A stretch of DNA of 5,495 bases, from positions 1 through 5,495 of the forward strand of contig JAFRCB010000216.1 in the NCBI GenBank assembly GCA_017404585.1, given 5' to 3'. This document shows, one piece after another, positions 1 through 5,495 of the stretch (positions are counted from its first letter, which is position 1; each line of letters begins with the position of its first letter). This DNA is from Lachnospiraceae bacterium (GTDB taxonomy: Bacteria > Bacillota > Clostridia > Lachnospirales > Lachnospiraceae). The notes beneath the pieces are model-generated. The model searched no databases, was not told where the DNA came from, and worked only from the letters and a program-made list of their open reading frames with translations. The position numbers and the translations under genes are program-made.

Positions 1-130
1 AAGCCTTGACGTATCCGCCGCTGTCGATCTCCAGACTGTTGACTGATTACAGGAACTCTCCGCAGCCGGACAGAGAGAGGATCAGGGCAAGCGTCAGCAT
101 GAACACAGTGAGCCTTCCGGCTTTCCTCAT
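1..130 (-). pseudogene. Lipoprotein gene start with an early in-frame stop; runs off the window
   Basis: Seen: an ATG at 130-128 has AGAGG 8 nt upstream, a good ribosome site. The first 23 residues form a lipoprotein signal peptide: basic MRKAGR, a hydrophobic stretch, then the lipobox LSGC. After GEFL comes TAA (49-47), so the intact reading frame is only 27 residues. Beyond the stop the same frame stays open to the window edge and reads SVNSLEIDSGGYVKA, which looks like the first beta-strand of a secreted protein; the other two frames read as Arg/Gln-rich noise. From memory, many Lachnospiraceae lipoproteins begin this way, with a short beta-strand pair soon after the lipobox Cys. Inference: a membrane-anchored surface lipoprotein carrying a nonsense change, a sequencing error, or less likely a real 27-residue lipopeptide. 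Fifteen open codons are weak proof alone. It has its own promoter, so it need not depend on the recO operon. Function unknown. Confidence 0.5.
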
Positions 131-185
131 ACTGTCTGCCTCTGAAATAATACTTTCAAGAACGATACTCCCCGCACGCCTAAGT

Positions 186-212
186 ACACAGCGGTCCTTC
201 GGCCGCCCGTGT
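186..212 (-). other. Stem-loop in the leader of the lipoprotein gene
   Basis: In the transcribed strand GCGG-CC, a short GAA loop and GG-(A)-CCGC form a GC-rich stem with one bulged base. ACAC (212-209) and GUGU (189-186) can extend it across a small internal loop. It lies inside the roughly 128-nt leader between the predicted transcription start near 259 and the ATG at 130. No U-run follows (the next bases are ACUUAGG), so it does not look like an intrinsic terminator for recO. It could stabilise the leader or act in regulation. I do not recognise a known riboswitch. Confidence 0.4.
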
Positions 213-265
213 AAAATGGGCAGGAAGCCTGAGTTCATTAATTACATACTATGACAATCTTATGT

Positions 266-295
266 ATTATACTAAAATATCATCTGTTCTGTAAA
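266..295 (-). promoter_or_regulatory. Sigma-A type promoter for the lipoprotein gene
   Basis: Read on the minus strand, TTTACA (295-290) matches the -35 consensus at 5 of 6 positions. It is followed after 18 bp by a perfect TATAAT (271-266). The surroundings are AT-rich, unlike the neighbouring coding DNA. Transcription would start near position 259 and run into the lipoprotein gene with a leader of about 128 nt. The -35 box begins 8 bp past the recO stop codon. No other promoter in the window is this good. Confidence 0.7.
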
Positions 296-302
296 GATTT
301 TT

Positions 303-926
303 CTATTCTATCATCATGAGTGAATGGAACTTCCGGTCGACACAGCGCGCAAGGCTCTGTTTCACATACCTTGTAAAATCTCTTTCCGCCTCGGAACTGA
401 GTGAAAATGAGAATAGCTCCGTCACCCTGCAGGAAACCACATAAGAAAGAGCATATCTCGCGCTCACATCTATACCTGCCGCCTCATCCGGCGGTGCAAA
501 TTCACCGTTTTCCGCCATCATACGGCATTCAAATATCCTGCGTATGAGCGTTAGAGGCACGCTCCCCTTAAGTATCGCTTTCAGGGCTACGTAGATAAGA
601 TTGACCATCCCCTCCGCCGGCAGGTCTTCGCGTCCATAATAGCCGGCCAGCTCGAGGAAATAGAAACCGTAATAGACGCCCGGCTGGCATGTTGCCAGCT
701 CAGTGAAATAATTAGCCACTTCCACTGTGCGCAGCGTATAGGCGTTCCGGCCTTCATATACGCTGAATTTTCCGAAAACGAACGGATTTGATGCAGCCAA
801 CAGCGGGCTCGACTGTCTGCGCACGCCTCTAGCAAAGGCAGTGATCCTGCCTCTCTCCCTCGTCAGAATGACCAGGCGCTTATCATATTCCCCGATCGGC
901 TGCGCTATGAGCACAACGCCTGTCAC
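303..926 (-). CDS. recO: DNA repair protein RecO (start uncertain)
   Basis: RecO is a cytoplasmic recombination mediator of the RecFOR pathway; it binds single-stranded DNA and RecR and helps load RecA onto SSB-coated gaps. Counting from GTG 926 (207 residues), residues 1-75 form the N-terminal OB-fold, with VTGVVL, GEYDKRLVILTRERGRI, FARGVRR, NPFVFGKFSVYEGR and YTL typical of the family. The rest is the helical domain, ending in a normal C-terminus (FHSLMMIE, stop TAG). The protein is short (usual about 240-260): between ENGEF (140-143) and ALSYVV (159-164) there is only a brief linker, with no CxxC zinc-finger segment. The start is odd. In frame, only CTG (941) and GTG (926) follow an upstream TGA. 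AGAGG at 953-949 lies 7 nt before CTG and 3 nt before an out-of-frame ATG (945-943). GTG 926 has no good ribosome site and makes the N-terminus about five residues short. The true start may be CTG, or ATG 945 with a one-base indel. Last gene of the peptidase-era-recO operon. Confidence 0.9.
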   Translation of the reverse strand: MTGVVLIAQPIGEYDKRLVILTRERGRITAFARGVRRQSSPLLAASNPFVFGKFSVYEGRNAYTLRTVEVANYFTELATCQPGVYYGFYFLELAGYYGREDLPAEGMVNLIYVALKAILKGSVPLTLIRRIFECRMMAENGEFAPPDEAAGIDVSARYALSYVVSCRVTELFSFSLSSEAERDFTRYVKQSLARCVDRKFHSLMMIE

Positions 927-948
927 CTCTACTGCATCCAGTCATGTT

Positions 949-953
949 CCTCT
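949..953 (-). promoter_or_regulatory. Ribosome binding site for recO
   Basis: AGAGG on the minus strand lies between the era stop (958-956) and recO. It is 3 nt from ATG 945, which is out of frame with recO, and 7 nt from CTG 941, which is in frame. The era and peptidase genes have their Shine-Dalgarno cores 3 nt before ATG (AGGTGG-aat-ATG and GGAGGT-cat-ATG), so the spacing pattern favours ATG 945 as the ancestral start. Confidence 0.5.
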
Positions 954-955
954 AT

Positions 956-1852
956 TTACAGCTCCTTTCTGTCGTAACCGTAATCCCGCAGGTCGCTCTC
1001 ACTGTCCCGCCAGTTCTTTCTCACTTTGACGAAGAGCTTCAGGTAGACGCGTGTCCCGGTCATTTCTTCAATGTCCCTTCTCGCATCAGTTCCGATTTTC
1101 TTAAGCATGGAGCCTCCCTTGCCGATAATGATGCCTTTGTGGCTCTCCTTCTCGGTAATGATACTGGCTTCAATTGCTGTCAGGTCATCTGACCGCTCCT
1201 TGAAGGTCTCGATCACGACAGCAATGCCGTGGGGCACCTCCTCATTGAGGGCACGCAGGGCCTTCTCGCGAATAATTTCGGCCGCGATATCTCTCATATT
1301 TTCCTGAGTGACAGTCTCCTCGTCGTAATACAGCGGGCCTTCCGGAAGCTCTTTCATGATGCTGTTTATGACCTCATCCATATTGACTGCCCTCAGGGCC
1401 GAAACCGCTATAATGTCCTTAAAGCGGCAGACCCCTTTCCAGGCTTCGATAATCTCAGCAGTCTTTTTCTTATCGATCGTGTCCACCTTGTTGATGATCA
1501 GGATGACAGGCTTTCCGCTCTTTGTCAGCTTCTCGGCTATCATCTGATCGCCCTTTCCTATGTAAGAGGACGGCTCGATGAGCCATAGCACAACATCAGC
1601 GTCGCCGATCGTCTTATTGGATACGTCAATCAGATATTCGCCGAGTTTATTGTCCGCTTTTCGGATCATACCCGGGGTGTCCAGAAATATGATCTGACCG
1701 CGCTCATTGGTAAATACTGTCTCTATCCTGCCTCTGGTCGTCTGCGGCCTGTTACTTGTGATTGCGATCTTCTGGCCGATCAGATGGTTCATAAGCGTGG
1801 ACTTTCCGACATTGGGACGGCCTACTATGACCGCATATCCGGATTTGAACAT
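956..1852 (-). CDS. era: GTPase Era, 30S ribosome assembly factor
   Basis: Era is an essential or near-essential GTPase that binds the 3' end of 16S rRNA and helps 30S subunit maturation; it is linked to growth and the cell cycle and is cytosolic or loosely membrane-attached. The 298-residue length is normal. The GTPase domain shows G1 GRPNVGKS (11-18), switch I RPQTTRGRI (35-43), G3 DTPG (58-61), G4 NKVD (121-124) and G5 SAL (151-153). The C-terminal KH RNA-binding domain (about 200-285) carries HGIAVVIE, the GxxG loop in IIGKGG (242-247), and RVYLKLFVKVRKNWR. All key residues are present. The ATG is preceded by AGGTGG (1861-1856). It starts 19 nt after the peptidase stop and ends with TAA just before recO, with no promoter in either gap, so it is the middle gene of the operon. 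The era-recO pair is common in Firmicutes. Confidence 0.98.
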   Translation of the reverse strand: MFKSGYAVIVGRPNVGKSTLMNHLIGQKIAITSNRPQTTRGRIETVFTNERGQIIFLDTPGMIRKADNKLGEYLIDVSNKTIGDADVVLWLIEPSSYIGKGDQMIAEKLTKSGKPVILIINKVDTIDKKKTAEIIEAWKGVCRFKDIIAVSALRAVNMDEVINSIMKELPEGPLYYDEETVTQENMRDIAAEIIREKALRALNEEVPHGIAVVIETFKERSDDLTAIEASIITEKESHKGIIIGKGGSMLKKIGTDARRDIEEMTGTRVYLKLFVKVRKNWRDSESDLRDYGYDRKEL

Positions 1853-1871
1853 ATTCCACCTGCCTTCTTAT

Positions 1872-4814
1872 TTATACCAGTGCCTCGACGGAATTGAACA
1901 GTTCTCTGTGCTTCTCGATCTCTGTCTCGCTGCCGACGACACATATATATCTGTCATCGAGAGCACTCTTTACCGCCGGAGCGAGAGCACGGATATCTTC
2001 AGCCTGCGCGCACAATATCTCATCCCTCATCTTTTGTCTCATCTCCTGCGTAGCTCCGTTGATGTAAGCCCGCATGCTCAGGCTGCCAAACAGTGACGGG
2101 GTGAACGGAATGTCAAGGCCGCTGAATGTTCCGATGATATACTTTGTCATCTCCTGTTCCGAAGCGTCAAAGCTCTCAAGGAATTCGGGAATTCCCGCAT
2201 ATACGTCAAGAGTTCTCTGAAGGTGCGGATCTCTGTAGGAACTGAACACCGCGCATCCCGTACGTCTCATAGCGCCGGAGCAGCCGTAGGCACCGCCGAG
2301 CACGCGCACATTCTGCCAGAGATATTCATAGCTTAAGATCTGCCTCAGGATCTGCATAGCCCCGTTGAATTCATATCCTTTACTTAAGAAGTCGCCCGAC
2401 TGCGCTACGTACTGAACCGTACCTGCAGTCCTGAAAGCCTCGTTCAATTTTCCGAAAGGCTTCACATTTACTGTCTCTGTCCACGGGGAAACATGCCCTG
2501 TTTTTGTCACACGGCCAAGGCTCTTCTCAAGGATCTCATAGCCCTCCTCATCGGCTGTAAAGCCGACCAGCAATCTCTTCGGGTCAAAGATCGCTCCGAG
2601 AAGCTCGTTAAGATCTGCGGTGACGGAATCCATTCTGTCCTCAAAGTTGTCAGCTATGTCCTTGATATACTTATAGAAGGTAAGTCCGCTCACGTAATCA
2701 GAGAATGCGCCGGTCGCGGAGAAATATGCGATCGATCTTCCCACAGCCGTCGCGTGACCTGCCGCCTGCATTGAAGACTGCAGCTGGGTCTCGATCATGG
2801 TTATAATGTCATACAATCTCGGGCTGTCTGAGAAGTCGGACTCACAGATGATCTCGCGGATCATCTCCATCGCGAAATCCAGCTTGCTGTACAGTGCCTT
2901 GCAGTGTATGTCGAAATGCACTTTGTAATCTCCCGGATTCACCAGGTCATCCGAGACAGACAGCCCGCAGTTAATGCCGCCTGTGTTGGCATTGATCTCA
3001 TTGTTGAGATCCATGTAGGTATGGGAGGCTGTATTCATATTTGCAAGAACACCTTTTAAGAGTCCCAGTGTCGGCAGGAGTCGTTCCGGCACATTGTGGA
3101 TATCCCACAGAAGCTCAAGATAGCCGATTCCGTTCGTGTTCGTCTTGTGCAATATGATTTTTGTTTCGGATCCGTCATCACCCACAGCGGTGCGCTCTAT
3201 ATTGGAGAAATCGCGTGCTTCTTTCCGGATATCGGTCCTTGCAAGCATCGGAAGGCACTTAAGATCTTCGGGGGTATCTTTCTTGGACTGATACTCTTTG
3301 AGCGCTTTTGTCTCGTCGATGATCCTGCGAATCTCCTCGTCAGTCAGGGACTCCTTGTAGGCAGCCAGTTTGTCCGCATCCTCCTTTGCGCGCTGGGCGG
3401 ACAGGCCTTTCTCCGGCGACAGAACGACAAGAACACCGTGCGGATTAGCCAGAATGTTCTCTTTAATAAGTCTCTCGAAATATCCCGTCTCTACGTCATG
3501 CCTCAGCTCCTCATAGGCGGCGAGCTGCTTAAGGCTCACGAAAGGAGCGTTCTCATCGTACAGCCATGAGTCGAAGACGTCGATGCTGTACATAAGTCCC
3601 TTCGGGTACGTGGCGTAATCGGCCTCGCGGAACTGGAACTCAAGATAGTTGATGCCCGCAAGAAGAGACTTTTTGTCTATTCCGCCTTCCGCCTGATCCG
3701 TGAGGACCGTTCTTATGATTTCCTCAAAGCGCTCCGCATCCTCGCGCTCAGCGCCCCTGGCCTCGACAGAGAAATATGGCTGCAGGATACCGTCATTGTA
3801 AGCTCCGGTGACGTCGCGGCCTATGCCTGCCTCGAGCAGGGCTTCACGGACCGGCGCCCCGGGCATGGACAGAAGGGCGTAGTCGAGTACGTCGTATGCG
3901 ATCATTTCCTTGATGCTCATGGGATCTCCGGTAACGACGTTCCACGCAAGATAGGTGTTTTCCTTCTCATCCTCATCGTCGGAGATCGGGTACACATCCT
4001 CAACGCGCTTCATCTGCGCAAACGGAGCCTGCTTTTTAATCTCCGAGTCGATCTCGATTTTTTCAAATGACGACAGATACTTCTCATCCAGCCATGCCAG
4101 TGTGTCTGCCATATCCATATCTCCATAGAGATAAATATAGCTGTTGCTCGGATGATAGTATCTTGAGTGGAAGTTCAGGAACTGCTCATAGGTCAGATCC
4201 GGGATGTTCTTTGGATCGCCGCCGGATTCCACCCCGTAAGAAGTGTCCGGGAACAGCCCGTTGAAGATAACTCTCTCAAGATACTCGTCCGCGGAGGAAA
4301 AAGCACCTTTCATCTCATTGTAGACGACACCGTTGATCGTAAGATCATCATCCGGGCTCTCCATCTCATAGTGCCAGCCCTCCTGGCGGAAGATTTTCTC
4401 CTCGCGGTAGATGTTCGGATAAAACACGGCGTCAAGGTATACATTCATTAAGTTGCGGAAGTCTGTGTCGTTAGTGCTGGCGACAGGATACATGGTCTTA
4501 TCCGGATATGTCATCGCGTTGAGGAACGTGTTGAGACTGCCCTTGACAAGCTCTACGAACGGATCCTTGACCGGAAACTGTCTTGAGCCGCACAGTACTG
4601 TGTGCTCAATGATGTGGGCAACACCGGTCGAGTCTTCGGGCGGCGTGCGGAACGCGATGTTGAAGACTTTATTATCGTCTTCAGACGGGATCAGCATAAC
4701 GCGGGCGCCGCTCTTTTTATGGCGAAGAAGGCAGCCCTCCGCATGGATATCGGCAAGGTCCTCGGTAAGGACATGTTCGTATGCGCCGGATTTGATTATC
4801 TCAGATAAGTTCAT
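1872..4814 (-). CDS. M16C zinc metallopeptidase, presequence protease (PreP)/insulinase family
   Basis: This is a large zinc peptidase that cuts unstructured peptides inside a closed two-half chamber; in bacteria it probably clears cytosolic peptides, though the natural substrate is unknown. With the ATG at 4814 it has 980 residues, normal for the M16C group. The inverted zinc motif HIIEH spans residues 67-71 (zinc ligands H67 and H71, catalytic E70). The third ligand is E167 in NEMKGAF, 96 residues after H71, the same spacing I recall for plant PreP. An acidic charged helical linker (about 470-512) joins the halves. The C-terminal half keeps GGAYG (840-844) and SYRDP (859-863), the region supplying substrate-binding Tyr/Arg in this family. 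No signal peptide or membrane segment, so cytoplasmic. A longer frame beginning at TTG 4847 is rejected because GGAGGT sits just before ATG 4814. First gene of the operon with era and recO. No frameshift or missing active-site residue is seen. Confidence 0.95.
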   Translation of the reverse strand: MNLSEIIKSGAYEHVLTEDLADIHAEGCLLRHKKSGARVMLIPSEDDNKVFNIAFRTPPEDSTGVAHIIEHTVLCGSRQFPVKDPFVELVKGSLNTFLNAMTYPDKTMYPVASTNDTDFRNLMNVYLDAVFYPNIYREEKIFRQEGWHYEMESPDDDLTINGVVYNEMKGAFSSADEYLERVIFNGLFPDTSYGVESGGDPKNIPDLTYEQFLNFHSRYYHPSNSYIYLYGDMDMADTLAWLDEKYLSSFEKIEIDSEIKKQAPFAQMKRVEDVYPISDDEDEKENTYLAWNVVTGDPMSIKEMIAYDVLDYALLSMPGAPVREALLEAGIGRDVTGAYNDGILQPYFSVEARGAEREDAERFEEIIRTVLTDQAEGGIDKKSLLAGINYLEFQFREADYATYPKGLMYSIDVFDSWLYDENAPFVSLKQLAAYEELRHDVETGYFERLIKENILANPHGVLVVLSPEKGLSAQRAKEDADKLAAYKESLTDEEIRRIIDETKALKEYQSKKDTPEDLKCLPMLARTDIRKEARDFSNIERTAVGDDGSETKIILHKTNTNGIGYLELLWDIHNVPERLLPTLGLLKGVLANMNTASHTYMDLNNEINANTGGINCGLSVSDDLVNPGDYKVHFDIHCKALYSKLDFAMEMIREIICESDFSDSPRLYDIITMIETQLQSSMQAAGHATAVGRSIAYFSATGAFSDYVSGLTFYKYIKDIADNFEDRMDSVTADLNELLGAIFDPKRLLVGFTADEEGYEILEKSLGRVTKTGHVSPWTETVNVKPFGKLNEAFRTAGTVQYVAQSGDFLSKGYEFNGAMQILRQILSYEYLWQNVRVLGGAYGCSGAMRRTGCAVFSSYRDPHLQRTLDVYAGIPEFLESFDASEQEMTKYIIGTFSGLDIPFTPSLFGSLSMRAYINGATQEMRQKMRDEILCAQAEDIRALAPAVKSALDDRYICVVGSETEIEKHRELFNSVEALV

Positions 4815-4817
4815 ATG

Positions 4818-4823
4818 ACCTCC
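4818..4823 (-). promoter_or_regulatory. Shine-Dalgarno site of the M16C peptidase gene
   Basis: GGAGGT on the minus strand, 3 nt before ATG 4814. It is the strongest ribosome site in the window. It decides the start: the alternative TTG at 4847 would place this site inside the coding region and has no purine-rich site of its own. The spacing is shorter than the usual 5-9 nt. Confidence 0.75.
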
Positions 4824-4850
4824 ATATTGTTTTTGTACTTCTATCAACCG

Positions 4851-4870
4851 GCGGCCCGTTCACGGGCCGC
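4851..4870 (-). repeat. Perfect inverted repeat (hairpin A) in the peptidase leader
   Basis: GCGGCCCG and CGGGCCGC flank a four-base loop (TGAA on the transcribed strand), giving an uninterrupted 8-bp, almost all-GC stem. It lies 36 nt upstream of the peptidase ATG. What follows it (CGGTTGATAG) is not a U-run, so it is not a standard intrinsic terminator for the upstream gene. Its core CCCGTGAACGGGCC recurs with one change at 4896-4909. Confidence 0.6.
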
Positions 4871-4871
4871 A

Positions 4872-4882
4872 GTAATTATTAC
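4872..4882. repeat. Short AT-rich palindrome
   Basis: GTAAT-T-ATTAC is an 11-bp odd palindrome directly beside hairpin A. Its size and symmetry would suit a small repressor site, but no promoter is clear here and no regulator is encoded nearby, so this is only a description. It could be chance. Confidence 0.2.
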
Positions 4883-4895
4883 GATTCGCGCAGGG

Positions 4896-4909
4896 GGCCC
4901 GCTCACGGG
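4896..4909 (-). repeat. Second copy of the hairpin core (hairpin B)
   Basis: The minus strand reads CCCG-TGAG-CGGG followed by CC, matching the core of hairpin A in 13 of 14 bases, 43 bp further from the peptidase gene. Its stem is shorter (4 bp plus a broken extension), and the loop base change is A to G. The two copies suggest a duplicated or small repeated intergenic element. No T-run follows. Confidence 0.45.
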
Positions 4910-4960
4910 ACTAAAGCGCCGATTCCCGGTCAGTGCCGGCTTTTATCATTCCCGATCCGA

Positions 4961-5495
4961 TTACCGCAATTCGTCAACTCTGGGCTGCGGTGTCGGTGTC
5001 GGATCCTGGCTCGACTGTGCCAGAGCTGCCGCCTGGGCTGCCGCAGCCTCGGCCTCAGCCTGCTGCCTTGCGACTTCAGCTTCGGTGGGAAGAGCCTGTG
5101 CATACGAGATTGCCGCATTCAGCTCCTGACTAAGCTCCTCGAACTCCGGATATCCGGCGCACATTGCCAGTGCGGACTGACCGCCCGAAATCAGATTCTG
5201 GACGGAAGCTGTGAGTACGGTTCTCGCATTCAGAGTATCAATATATACATTGACTGTATCGATCCTCTGCTCCTTGGTAATGCGAAGGGCTTCCTCGCTT
5301 GATGCGGAGGCTGCGGCGGCATTTGCAGCGTCCAGCGAATCCTGGGCTGCCTGATTTTCCGCTTTCATCGCGTCGATCCAGTTCTGCTTCACATCTCCCG
5401 AAAGCAGAGAGTACTTGAATTCCGCCCTCTCCTTGTACGGTGCCTGCTCCGCGTCATCTTCGATCGCGCCTCTTGTGCTCATGACTCGGTGATAG
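4961..5495 (-). CDS. Unidentified Ala-rich helical protein, C-terminal part
   Basis: I do not recognise this protein. The frame is open to the window edge: four more codons (YHRV) precede ATG 5482, and no ribosome site lies before that ATG, so the true start is probably outside the window and only the last 177 residues or so are seen. Counting from Met 5482: a charged start with KYSLLSGDVKQNWIDAMKAE (24-43), an Ala/Ser-rich stretch (44-66), a helical middle with RIDTVNVYIDTLNARTVL (73-90), then a strongly Ala/Glu/Gln-rich segment likely to be helix or coiled coil (133-156), and a Pro/Thr tail DPTPTPQP (160-167) ending VDELR. There is no transmembrane segment and one cysteine (108). The PTPTP tail and low complexity resemble extracytoplasmic proteins of clostridia, but without the N-terminus the location is a guess. 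It ends (TAA) 146 bp before the peptidase gene, too far with too much structure to assume one operon. Confidence 0.75.
   Translation of the reverse strand, partial: YHRVMSTRGAIEDDAEQAPYKERAEFKYSLLSGDVKQNWIDAMKAENQAAQDSLDAANAAAASASSEEALRITKEQRIDTVNVYIDTLNARTVLTASVQNLISGGQSALAMCAGYPEFEELSQELNAAISYAQALPTEAEVARQQAEAEAAAAQAAALAQSSQDPTPTPQPRVDELR

Noticed and set aside
131..238. Upstream in-frame ATG at 238 giving a 63-residue product before the lipoprotein signal
   Set aside because: The extra residues would bury the signal peptide, there is no ribosome site there, and AGAGG fits ATG 130.
1707..2096. Plus-strand 129-residue ORF across the era/peptidase junction
   Set aside because: It is antisense to two clear genes, has no recognisable domain, and its composition is what the complementary strand of coding DNA gives.
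3096..3569. Plus-strand 157-residue ORF inside the peptidase gene
   Set aside because: It is antisense to a conserved metallopeptidase and has no ribosome site or family resemblance.
4813..4827. Four-codon mini-ORF (Met-Glu-Val-Ile-stop) whose TGA overlaps the peptidase ATG
   Set aside because: It has no ribosome site of its own and overlaps the Shine-Dalgarno sequence; an ORF this short is expected by chance.
4815..4847. Longer peptidase start at TTG 4847, adding 11 residues
   Set aside because: The GGAGGT site lies inside this extension directly before ATG 4814, and there is no ribosome site before TTG 4847.
4913..4944. Possible terminator after the Ala-rich gene (AAAAGCCG pairing with CGGC-GC-TTT)
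   Set aside because: The stem is broken by a two-base bulge, the loop is long and the tail is only TTTAG; too weak to call.
4941..4969. Possible operon promoter TTGCGG-17 bp-ATAAAA upstream of the peptidase
   Set aside because: Both boxes are poor matches and the -35 would overlap the end of the preceding gene; not distinguishable from chance.
4815..5133. Plus-strand ORFs of 104 and 66 residues over the intergenic gap and the Ala-rich gene
   Set aside because: The Ala/Ser- and Pro-rich translations are mirror products of the GC-rich, Ala-coding minus strand; no ribosome sites.
1..5495. Search for a new defence, mobile or other unusual system
   Set aside because: All recognised genes are housekeeping (M16C peptidase, era, recO); there is no integrase, transposase, nuclease module, direct-repeat array or tRNA-linked insertion.

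Overview
All genes in this window lie on the minus strand, so transcription runs from high to low coordinates. Era is close to clostridial Era proteins. The large peptidase and RecO look like the versions found in Clostridia, especially Lachnospiraceae-type gut Firmicutes. The strong GGAGG-type ribosome sites and the near-consensus sigma-A promoter agree. This assignment comes from recognised protein style, not from a search. Base composition looks moderate (roughly half GC, not computed), with AT-rich promoter DNA.

Layout in transcription order. (1) 5495-4961: the 3' part of an Ala-rich, helical protein of unknown function with a Pro/Thr tail; its frame is open at the window edge. (2) 4960-4815: a 146-bp gap rich in palindromes. 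It holds two near-identical hairpin cores (CCCGTGA-A/G-CGGGCC), a small AT-rich palindrome, and the Shine-Dalgarno site of the next gene. (3) 4814-1872: a complete 980-residue M16C zinc metallopeptidase of the presequence-protease (PreP)/insulinase type. (4) 1852-956: complete era, the KH-domain GTPase of 16S rRNA and 30S maturation. (5) about 941/926-303: recO, recombination mediator, with an odd start. (6) 302-131: a gap with a very good promoter and a structured leader. (7) 130-1: the beginning of a lipoprotein gene, with an in-frame TAA four codons after the lipobox cysteine.

The peptidase, era and recO are 19 nt and about 14-29 nt apart, with no promoter or terminator visible between them, so they are very probably one operon. 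It combines peptide turnover, ribosome assembly and DNA repair; these are housekeeping functions and no direct functional link is visible. The lipoprotein gene has its own promoter, starting 8 bp past the recO stop.

I found no mobile element, CRISPR array, tRNA or rRNA, toxin-antitoxin pair or defence module. I do not see a new biological system. The points most worth a second look are two possible lesions or recoding sites (the lipoprotein stop and the recO start), the repeated hairpin upstream of the peptidase gene, and the unidentified Ala-rich protein.
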